Assembly: GCA_017848755.1 (NCBI GenBank)
Contig: JAFIHI010000200.1
Span: 1-48,910, forward strand
Length of the DNA: 48,910 nucleotides
Origin: Nakamurella sp.
GTDB lineage: Bacteria; Actinomycetota; Actinomycetes; Mycobacteriales; Nakamurellaceae
Reading direction: 5' to 3'
Both the position numbers and the translations under genes were made by a program. Shown one piece after another: positions 1 through 6,199 of the stretch. Under the pieces are notes generated by a model. It saw nothing but the letters and a program-made list of their open reading frames with translations. It made no database searches and had not been told where the DNA came from. Numbering within the stretch: the first letter of the stretch is position 1; every line of letters starts with the position of its first letter.

Positions 1-741
1 GCCGTTGTTCAGGGATCCCACGATGACGTCGGCGCCGTCATTGATCAACTGCGTGGCGATCTGCTGCGCCTTGGCCGGATCGTTGAAATCACCGGTCCAC
101 ACGGGGTTGAGCTCTGTCTTTGCTCCCGTGTCCGCGATCGCCTGCTGCATTGCGTGAACCTCCGAGTAGGAGAACGGGAGCGACAGACCGCCGACGTAGC
201 CGACCTTTCCGGACTTGCTGAGCTTCGATGCGAGCACCCCGATCGCATAGAACCCGAGGTGGAACTGCCGATCGAAAATCCATACGTTCGCCGGTTGATC
301 CTTCGGGTGACCATCGAATTCGCCGATGAAGGTGACGTTCGGATTGTCCTTCGCCACCTTGTCGGTCGCATCGTAGAACTGGCTGCCGTGCGTCCAGACG
401 ACATTGTTCCCATCGGCGACGTACTCGCGCAGCACGCGCTCCGCGTCTGGCACCGCCACGCTCTCCGTGTACGTGATCTTGGCGCCTTCCTTCTCCGCAG
501 CCTGGAGCCCCAGCAGCCCGAGCTGGTTGTAGTCGGCGTCGGTGACGGGACCGGAGAAGATCGCGGCGACCTTCAATGACGACAGGTCACCCGAACCGCC
601 ACCGGTGCTCGCGGACGATCCGGATGGTGAGCCAGTGGAGCTCTCCGTGCCGGCCGTGCCCGAGCTGCCGCACGCGGACACGACCAGGGCGACGGCCATG
701 CCCAGCACAACAACCCAGGACAGACGATGGTGACGAGCCAT
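1..741 (-). CDS. BMP-family ABC transporter substrate-binding lipoprotein, C-terminus cut off by window edge
   Basis: The frame is open from the ATG at 741 to the edge of the window (247 codons, no stop). Residues 1-24 form a lipoprotein signal peptide: a basic start (MARHHR), a hydrophobic core and a lipobox ending VSAC, followed by a Ser/Gly/Thr-rich linker. After it comes the basic-membrane-protein (BMP/PnrA-like) fold, recognisable from VAAIFSGPVTD, THGSQFYDAT, FDRQFHLGFYA and DVIVGSLNNG. BMP lipoproteins bind nucleosides or purines outside the membrane for ABC import. The adjacent gene at 998-2071 is a clear paralogue. GAGGAG lies about 15 bases before the ATG. The family is certain; the ligand is not known. 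Confidence 0.9.
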   Translation of the reverse strand, partial: MARHHRLSWVVVLGMAVALVVSACGSSGTAGTESSTGSPSGSSASTGGGSGDLSSLKVAAIFSGPVTDADYNQLGLLGLQAAEKEGAKITYTESVAVPDAERVLREYVADGNNVVWTHGSQFYDATDKVAKDNPNVTFIGEFDGHPKDQPANVWIFDRQFHLGFYAIGVLASKLSKSGKVGYVGGLSLPFSYSEVHAMQQAIADTGAKTELNPVWTGDFNDPAKAQQIATQLINDGADVIVGSLNNG

Positions 742-997
742 TCACATATCGCTTTCTCCTCGGAGCAGCCTGCATCCAGGGCATGCTCGGCGGTTGTCCG
801 GGCGCGATGAGTTCCCGCCCGATGGTTCGATCACCCTGCCAGGCCGCGGCGGATGATCACATTGTCAGTAAGTGACAAAGGCCTGCCGGGCGTATGGTCC
901 AGATCGCGGCGGACGCATGACCAACGGGCTCTCCAGGCGTGCCGTACCGCGCGCTCCCGCACCCCTCCGTCAGGTCGACGGCGGTGACCGAGTGGGG

Positions 998-2071
998 TCA
1001 GCCGGCGGTGACCGAGGTGTCCACGGTGACCGTGACGCGTCCGTCGGTGATCCGGGCAACCGCGATCTGCGCGGCGCGCCCGGCCGCGGCCGGCACCGTC
1101 GCAGGCACCTCCAGGTGGACACCGGATGCCAGGCCCATCGGGTAGTAACCGGTGCGCTCGCCCAGCGCGATCTTCGCGACGAGGTACTTCAGCGGCCAGG
1201 AGTAGTCGTAAAGCAACGTGCCGGCCCGGTTATCGCCGGGATCGATCCGCGCCGTGTCCGTGTACTTCGTCGTCACCCATACATGCCGGCCGCCCGTCGA
1301 CGCGGCCGCGGCGGCGTCGAAAAGACCGACTCCACCGCCGTTCAACGAGCCGACGATGACGTCGGCGCCCTCGGCAATCAACGTGTCGGCAGCCTGTCGC
1401 GCCTTGGTCGGGTCGTTGAAATCGCCGGTCCACACGGCGTGCACCGTCGTCGTCGCGCCGGCATCGTGGATGGCCTGCCGCATCGCATGGACCTCGGCGT
1501 GGGAGTACGGCAGCGGCAGGCCCCCGACGTAGCCGATCGTGCCGGTCTTCGTCAACTCGGACGCGAGGGCGCCGAGGGCGTAGAACCCGAGATGGAACTG
1601 CCGGTCGAGCACCCACACGTTGGCGGGCTGGTCGGCTGGGCGCCCATCGTATTCCGCGATGAAGGTCACGGCGGGGTTCTCCCGCGCCACCCGCGCGGTC
1701 GCATCGTAGAACTGGCTGCCGTGCGCCCAGATGATCGTGTTGCCGTCCGCCGCGTAGGTACGCAGAATCCGTTCGGCATCCCGCTGGGAGACGCTCGGCG
1801 TATAGGTGGTCGAGGCTCCGTCGCGCGCCGCGGCCTCAAGCGCGTCCAACCCCAACGCGTTGAAATCGTGGTCCGAAACGGGGCCGGAGAAGATCGCCGC
1901 GATACGAGCGGGGTCAGATCCGTGCATGGCCGGCTGCCGTGCGCAGCCTACGACCATGGCCGCCAGGGTGATCGCGAGACCGACCGCCATAACGACTGTG
2001 CGGACGGCTACGCGGCTGGCTGAGGGCAGCCGGACGTGCCGCCGATGGCGCGCCGAACGCGAACGGTGCAT
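998..2071 (-). CDS. BMP-family ABC transporter substrate-binding lipoprotein
   Basis: This is a 357-residue paralogue of the gene at 1-741, sharing blocks such as AAIFSGPV, HGSQFYDAT, LDRQFHLGFYALG, VWTGDFNDP and DVIVGSLNGG. Residues 1-43 look like a lipoprotein signal with a long basic n-region (MHRSRSARHRRH), a hydrophobic stretch and a lipobox ending VVGC. The frame stays open well upstream of 2071, but that part has no protein-like character, so the ATG at 2071 is preferred; an in-frame GTG lies two codons further upstream. It is probably an extracytoplasmic nucleoside or nucleobase receptor. It precedes the truncated gene in transcription order with a 256-base gap in which no gene is seen. 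No permease or ATPase is visible, so the rest of the system must lie to the left or elsewhere. Confidence 0.85.
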   Translation of the reverse strand: MHRSRSARHRRHVRLPSASRVAVRTVVMAVGLAITLAAMVVGCARQPAMHGSDPARIAAIFSGPVSDHDFNALGLDALEAAARDGASTTYTPSVSQRDAERILRTYAADGNTIIWAHGSQFYDATARVARENPAVTFIAEYDGRPADQPANVWVLDRQFHLGFYALGALASELTKTGTIGYVGGLPLPYSHAEVHAMRQAIHDAGATTTVHAVWTGDFNDPTKARQAADTLIAEGADVIVGSLNGGGVGLFDAAAAASTGGRHVWVTTKYTDTARIDPGDNRAGTLLYDYSWPLKYLVAKIALGERTGYYPMGLASGVHLEVPATVPAAAGRAAQIAVARITDGRVTVTVDTSVTAG

Positions 2072-2125
2072 GATCACCCATCGGCAGGGCCGCCCCGCGG
2101 GGTTAACGTCCCGCGGCACGGGATT

Positions 2126-2425
2126 CGGCTGCCCTTGGCACGCTCGGCCGGTGACGCCCGGGCCCGCATCGCCGCCGCGGCCGCCGGGCTCGGCAGCGAA
2201 ATCCCGTCGGGTTCGGTGATCGAACCGTCCCTGCCGCGGCTGCTCGACGCGGTGGACGCGGGCACCGTCTCGAAGGAACACTGCGCCGTGATCACCGGCT
2301 GCTACGGCCGCATCCCCGACCAGACACGTGAACTGTGCCGGGCCGAGGACCGGCGGAGTCCGCCCGCAGGTCGTCGTCACCATCAGACACGACGACCTGT
2401 TCCCGGTCGACGCGCCGGGCGGCAA
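2126..2425 (+). pseudogene. DUF222 (13E12-type) protein remnant, frameshifted
   Basis: Plus-strand residues resemble the N-terminal DUF222 domain of actinobacterial HNH-endonuclease repeat proteins. LPLARSAGDARARIAAA matches the helix that carries A-R-R in this family, and SLPRLLDAVDAGTVSKEHCA matches the A-L-x-A-G-x-I-x-x-E-H-V segment. Near 2330 the similarity moves to another frame (RPQVVVTIRHDDL), which implies a frameshift. No start codon with an RBS, no HNH motif and no C-terminus are present. Intact members are usually 400 residues or more, so this is a decayed fragment. It overlaps the start region of the BMP gene on the other strand. Confidence 0.55.
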
Positions 2426-2488
2426 CCCGGACAGCAAACCGGCGCCCACCCCCGCTGGGCGAAGCCACGAATCGACGCCTATAGATGC

Positions 2489-3298
2489 CTACAGGTGGTG
2501 CACGACGCCGCCGTCGCAGCGCACCGCGGATCCCGTCATATACGCGGCCTGCTCGGAACACAGGAAGGCGGTGACGGCGCCGAACTCGGCCGGCGTGCCG
2601 TAGCGGCGCAGCGGAACGGATGCCGCGCTGGCGGCGGCCACGTCCGCAACGGATCGCCCGTCCCGCCCGGCCTGCGCCGCGTCCAGCGCGCGGATCCGGT
2701 CGGTGTCGATCCGCCCCGGCAGCACCATGTTCACGGTGACGCCGTCCGGGCCGACCTCGGTGGCGAGCGTCTTCAAGTAGGCGGCGAGCGCGGAGCGGCC
2801 GATATTGGACAGCGCAAGGTTCGCGAGCGGCTCGACGATGCTGTAGGAGCCGATCGCGACGATCCGGCCCCAGCCGCGCCGGCGCATGCCGGGCAACACC
2901 GCCTGCACGAGCCGCTGCTGGAAGACGAGCAGCGTTTCCACCGCGGCACGGGTGTCCTCGGCCGAGATATTCGCGGCGGCAGCGGGTTTCGGTCCCGGGC
3001 CGTTGAGTACCAGGATGTCGATATCGGCGCCGGAAAGGCGTCTCGCCTCCTCGACGAGGAACTCGGCTGCGCCGTCGGCGGTGATATCGCACGGCACGGC
3101 CTGCGCGCCGGGGAGTGCTCCGGCGATCTCACGCGCCAGTTCCCCCCGCCGACCGGATATGACGACGTTCACGCCTTCGGCGGCAAGCGCCTCCGCGGTG
3201 GCCCGACCCAGTCCGGCCGTGGAGGCACACACCAGCGCGGTTCGTCCCGCTATCCCGAGATCCACATCGCCGACCCTAGTCGGCGCGAACAACGTCAT
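2489..3298 (-). CDS. SDR-family protein resembling 3-oxoacyl-ACP reductase, lacking catalytic Tyr/Lys
   Basis: A 269-residue Rossmann protein. The dinucleotide motif near residue 25 is atypical (CASTAGLG in place of TGASxGIG). NGPG replaces the usual NNAG, and VNMVLPG near residue 195 is the normal post-catalytic segment. In the active-site region LALSNIGRSAL aligns with LxxYxxxKxAL, so Tyr becomes Ser and Lys becomes Arg. This is known for a BKR-like SDR subgroup without a standard catalytic tetrad, so a classical dehydrogenase activity is doubtful. ATG at 3298 gives a 14-residue N-terminal extension; GTG at 3265, with AGGG upstream, would start at the conserved V-D-L-G-I-A-G-R and is a good alternative. 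No functional neighbours. Confidence 0.78.
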   Translation of the reverse strand: MTLFAPTRVGDVDLGIAGRTALVCASTAGLGRATAEALAAEGVNVVISGRRGELAREIAGALPGAQAVPCDITADGAAEFLVEEARRLSGADIDILVLNGPGPKPAAAANISAEDTRAAVETLLVFQQRLVQAVLPGMRRRGWGRIVAIGSYSIVEPLANLALSNIGRSALAAYLKTLATEVGPDGVTVNMVLPGRIDTDRIRALDAAQAGRDGRSVADVAAASAASVPLRRYGTPAEFGAVTAFLCSEQAAYMTGSAVRCDGGVVHHL

Positions 3299-3358
3299 AC
3301 TCGGCGACCACCATCCAGGATGCGCCGGACCTACCGGAAAGGGCCTCCTGGAAAGACA

Positions 3359-3394
3359 GCACCGCTCGGATCGGTGAACCGACCCGGGCGGTGC
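3359..3394 (-). terminator. Hairpin downstream of the membrane-protein gene, probable terminator
   Basis: Arms 3359-3369 and 3384-3394 pair at 10 of 11 positions (GCACCGCTCGG against CCGGGCGGTGC), and the loop contains a nested TCGGT/ACCGA pair. It begins 17 bases past the stop codon of the gene ending at 3412 and sits about 60 bases upstream of the SDR start. It has no clear U-tract, which is usual in high-G+C actinobacteria. It could also act as an operator for the SDR. Confidence 0.5.
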
Positions 3395-3411
3395 CGCCGT
3401 ACGGTGGATGG

Positions 3412-3981
3412 TCACGCGAGCGAGTGCTCACGCTCTCGTGTCTGCGGGCGGGTCGGAGCCTGCCGACCTGCATGCCAGAATCCCAGCAGCGCGAGGATCA
3501 ACATCACACCTGCGGCCACGTAGGCACCGATCGCGGCATACCCCGCGATCATGCCCATGGTTCCGAACGCGTAGGCGTTGAGCAGCAGGCCGCGCAGCGT
3601 CTCACCCTTGAACATGGTCGCGACCTGGCCGGCCAGCTTCTGGTCCTGCGGGTTCGCCTGCGCCAGCGTGCTCAGTTCGGCGTAGGTCTTGCCGCCGGCG
3701 ACCTCCGACAGGTGCACGGCAATGAAGTTGTTCGCGTACACCTCGGCCTGCGCACCGGTGGTGAGCTGCTGCCCGCCGTACTGGCGCATCGGCGCGAACT
3801 GGTCGCCCTGCACGGCCTTGCTGTCGGCCGGCGGGAAGAAGATCTTCTGGGCCGCGAGCTGATCGTGCACCTCGGTGCCGATGAAGTTGTGTCCCCAGCT
3901 GAGCAGGATGCCGGCCACCAGGAGGACGGCCGCCAGGGCCAGGCCCAGCCAACTCACCAGTTTGTCCATTGCTGCGCGCAT
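3412..3981 (-). CDS. Two-helix membrane protein of unknown function, DosR-box associated
   Basis: A 189-residue protein with a helix at about residues 10-30 (WLGLALAAVLLVAGILLSW), an extracytoplasmic middle of roughly 100 residues (polar, Gln- and Ala-rich), and two hydrophobic stretches close together at about 135-175 (AYAFGTMGMIAGYAAIGAYV and MLILALLGFW). The C-terminus is basic and probably cytoplasmic. The ATG at 3981 is chosen because AAGGGG precedes it at good distance; upstream in-frame sequence is not protein-like. I do not recognise a named family. It is divergent from the DevR homologue, and the shared upstream region holds DosR-like boxes, so hypoxia- or NO-type induction is inferred. 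Confidence 0.75.
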   Translation of the reverse strand: MRAAMDKLVSWLGLALAAVLLVAGILLSWGHNFIGTEVHDQLAAQKIFFPPADSKAVQGDQFAPMRQYGGQQLTTGAQAEVYANNFIAVHLSEVAGGKTYAELSTLAQANPQDQKLAGQVATMFKGETLRGLLLNAYAFGTMGMIAGYAAIGAYVAAGVMLILALLGFWHAGRQAPTRPQTREREHSLA

Positions 3982-4122
3982 TGTGCTTGCACCCCTTGCT
4001 GTGTCGATGAACTTCCGTGTCGACCGCTTGTACGGGCGATCGGGCCGCCGCCGGATTCTGCCCGGCAACTTGAATCATCGCGGGGCGATCAGGCCGTCGC
4101 GCGGGGCAGAAGGCACCAATAC

Positions 4123-4142
4123 GTCGGGACATTGATCCCCGG
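4123..4142. promoter_or_regulatory. DosR/DevR-box-like palindrome 1
   Basis: The sequence GTCGGGACATTGATCCCCGG matches the mycobacterial DosR consensus TTCGGGACTATAGTCCCGAA most clearly in the paired GGGAC and TCCC cores with correct spacing. It lies in the 314-base divergent region 3982-4295, which contains no gene, between the membrane-protein gene and the devR-like gene. It may serve either promoter. Confidence 0.55.
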
Positions 4143-4144
4143 GC

Positions 4145-4164
4145 GGCAGGACTTTGGTCCCGAA
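4145..4164. promoter_or_regulatory. DosR/DevR-box-like palindrome 2
   Basis: GGCAGGACTTTGGTCCCGAA agrees with the DosR consensus at 15 of 20 positions, including a perfect GTCCCGAA half. It starts 22 bases after box 1, so the two sites lie on about the same helical face, as in tandem DosR promoters. A weaker half-site, AAAGTCCC, follows at 4186-4193. The neighbouring gene encodes a DosR homologue, which supports autoregulation. Confidence 0.65.
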
Positions 4165-4295
4165 CGACGTCATACGCGGATGACGAAAGTCCCTTGCACG
4201 ATCGGTGCCGGATGCGATGGCATGGGAACATGACGGAACGGCGCCTAGCGCGCCGACCTTTGGGTAGTGGTGCGATCTCCGGAAAGTAGGCTTCC

Positions 4296-4943
4296 ATGGT
4301 GCGGGTGTTTCTCGTCGACGACCACGAAGTCGTGCGGCGGGGTATCGCAGACCTGCTGGAATCGGACGATCTGCAGGTCGTCGGCGAGGCGGGATCGGTG
4401 GCCGAGGCGCTGACGCGGGTGCCGGCCGTGCGCCCCGATGTGGCGGTGCTCGACGTGCGGCTGCCCGACGGCAACGGCGTCGAGCTGTGCCGGGAGCTGC
4501 GGTCGCGGATGCCCGAGCTCAGATGCCTGATGCTCACGTCCTTCGACGACGACGATGCGCTGTTCGGCGCGATCATGGCCGGCGCCTCCGGATTCGTGCT
4601 CAAGCAGGTGCGCGGTTCCGATCTCGTCTCGGCCGTGCGCACCGTGGCAGCCGGCGGAAGCCTGCTCGACGCACGGTCCACCGCCGCGGTGATGCGCCGC
4701 ATTCAGGCCGAGCAGGAGGAGGCCGAGCCGCTCCGGACGCTCACCGAACAGGAGCGTGCGGTACTCGAGCTGATCGCGGAAGGGCTGACCAACCGGCAGA
4801 TCGGCGATCGGCTGTTCCTCGCGGAGAAGACCGTGAAGAACTATGTCTCGCACCTTTTGGCGAAGCTCGGCGTGGAACATCGCACCCAGGCGGCCATCCT
4901 CGCCACCAAGCTCTTCGCCGACAAGCGCGGGTCGAGTCTCTAG
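4296..4943 (+). CDS. devR: DevR/DosR-like NarL-family response regulator
   Basis: A 215-residue two-domain regulator. The receiver domain (about 1-115) has the acidic DD pair at 8-9, phosphoacceptor D53 in VLDVRLPDG, a Ser/Thr at 81-82 and K103 in FVLKQ. The LuxR-type HTH (about 148-210) contains [12 protein letters not shown] and AEKTVKNYV, which carries the Lys and Asn used by M. tuberculosis DosR to contact [28 protein letters not shown] and RTQAA are near-identical to DosR. Expected role: activates hypoxia, NO or CO dormancy genes. GGAAAG precedes the ATG. It is convergent with a sensor kinase 24 bases away rather than co-transcribed with it. DosR-like boxes upstream suggest autoregulation. 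Confidence 0.9.
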   Translation: MVRVFLVDDHEVVRRGIADLLESDDLQVVGEAGSVAEALTRVPAVRPDVAVLDVRLPDGNGVELCRELRSRMPELRCLMLTSFDDDDALFGAIMAGASGFVLKQVRGSDLVSAVRTVAAGGSLLDARSTAAVMRRIQAEQEEAEPLRTLTEQERAVLELIAEGLTNRQIGDRLFLAEKTVKNYVSHLLAKLGVEHRTQAAILATKLFADKRGSSL

Positions 4944-4967
4944 GTTCTCCCAGGCTTTCTAGGCGCG

Positions 4968-6122
4968 CTAGGGAGTGGGGAGCGGCACCATCCAGCGAAT
5001 GGTGGTTCCGGACTTCCCGCCCACCGCCTCGAAGCTGCCCCCGCACGAAGCAGCGCGCTTCGCCAGATTCTCCAGACCGCTTCGGGTGACGTCCTTCTCG
5101 ATGCCGCGACCGTTGTCGGTGATCTCGATGTCGAGCTGGTCCGACGCCGTCACGGACACCGTCACCGACGTCCCGCCGGAGTGGCGGACCGCGTTGCTCA
5201 CGGCCTCGCGGACCACCGCCTCGGCGTGCTCCGACAACTCGGGCGACACGATGGTGTCCACCGGCCCGTGGAGTCGCAGCGTGACGCGCGGCCCGCCCTC
5301 CCCCACCCCGGCCACGATGTCGGAGAGCCGGCGACGCAGGTTCTTGCGTTGGTCGCTGGGACGGCTGCGCAGGTTGAAGATGGACGAGCGCAGATCCGCG
5401 ATGGCCTCGTCGATCTGCTGCACCGCCTGATCCACGCGCTCCCGCGCGGGGCCTGCGTCGATCTTCGTCACCTGGCTCTGCAGGCTCAGGCCGACGGCGA
5501 AGAGCCGCTGGATGACGTGGTCGTGCAGATCGCGGGCAATGCGCTCGCGATCCGCCATGAGCTCGTAGAGTCGCCGCTGCTCCTGGCGATCGGCCACCTC
5601 CAGCGCGATTGACGCCTGCTCGGCGAGCCCGACCAGCTCCGGCTGCTGATCCGGTTGGAACGGGTCCCGGCCGGCCGCCCGCAGACAGATCACCAGTCCT
5701 CCGTCGCCGACCCCGGCCGGGATCGAGGCGATCAGTACGGAGTCGATCCCGCGCCACATGGCGGCGAGTTCCGACTGCCGGGGCGCCGGAAACTCACCCG
5801 CCGAGTAGGCGCCCAGCGCGTCCGTGACGGCCGCCGCCCACGGATCCGACAACGACACCGTGACGCCGGAGGTGGGTCCGGTCGCCACCTGCGCCCGGGC
5901 CCCGGATGCGGCCCAGACCCTAAGGCCGTTCCCGTCGACGAGCAGCACGATGGCACCATCCGCGTCGGTGAGCGCCGCGGACCGGTCGGCGATCAGCTGC
6001 AGCGCGTCACCCACGGTACCGCCCGACAACAGCTCGGATCGCACCGCCGCAAGCGCCAGCAGCCACCGCTCCCGTCGCAGGAGCTGGGAGACCAGCCGCG
6101 AAGCGTGCTCCTCCTCCGCCAT
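4968..6122 (-). CDS. Soluble GAF-domain histidine kinase, DevS/DosT-like but with one GAF
   Basis: 384 residues without a membrane segment, so cytoplasmic. A single GAF-like domain spans about 30-175. The HisKA_3 region has the phosphoacceptor H200 in ARDLHDHVIQRLFAVG, nearly identical to DevS/DosT. The HATPase domain (about 270-380) has the N-box Asn near 310 (REAVSNAVRHSG), DNGRGI at 336-341 and a degenerate G2 loop (GKSGTTI). DevS and DosT are about 570 residues with tandem GAFs, the first of which carries the heme; here one GAF is absent, and I cannot identify a heme ligand. The likely partner is the convergent DevR homologue. The start at 6122 shares a 77-base divergent region with the protease-NTPase gene. 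Confidence 0.88.
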   Translation of the reverse strand: MAEEEHASRLVSQLLRRERWLLALAAVRSELLSGGTVGDALQLIADRSAALTDADGAIVLLVDGNGLRVWAASGARAQVATGPTSGVTVSLSDPWAAAVTDALGAYSAGEFPAPRQSELAAMWRGIDSVLIASIPAGVGDGGLVICLRAAGRDPFQPDQQPELVGLAEQASIALEVADRQEQRRLYELMADRERIARDLHDHVIQRLFAVGLSLQSQVTKIDAGPARERVDQAVQQIDEAIADLRSSIFNLRSRPSDQRKNLRRRLSDIVAGVGEGGPRVTLRLHGPVDTIVSPELSEHAEAVVREAVSNAVRHSGGTSVTVSVTASDQLDIEITDNGRGIEKDVTRSGLENLAKRAASCGGSFEAVGGKSGTTIRWMVPLPTP

Positions 6123-6199
6123 GTGCCGCAGGATCCTTCCGGACGTCAGCCGATGTCTCCCGGGAGCCTATTACGGAACCGGTCCATTACGCTTGCGCT

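Noticed and set aside
742..997. Riboswitch or small gene between the two BMP genes
   Set aside because: No convincing stem arrangement, RBS or protein-like frame could be seen in the 256 bases.
872..2023. A long open frame on the plus strand opposite the second BMP gene
   Set aside because: Arg/Gly-rich composition, no domain, and complementary to clearly conserved coding sequence; a typical high-G+C antisense shadow.
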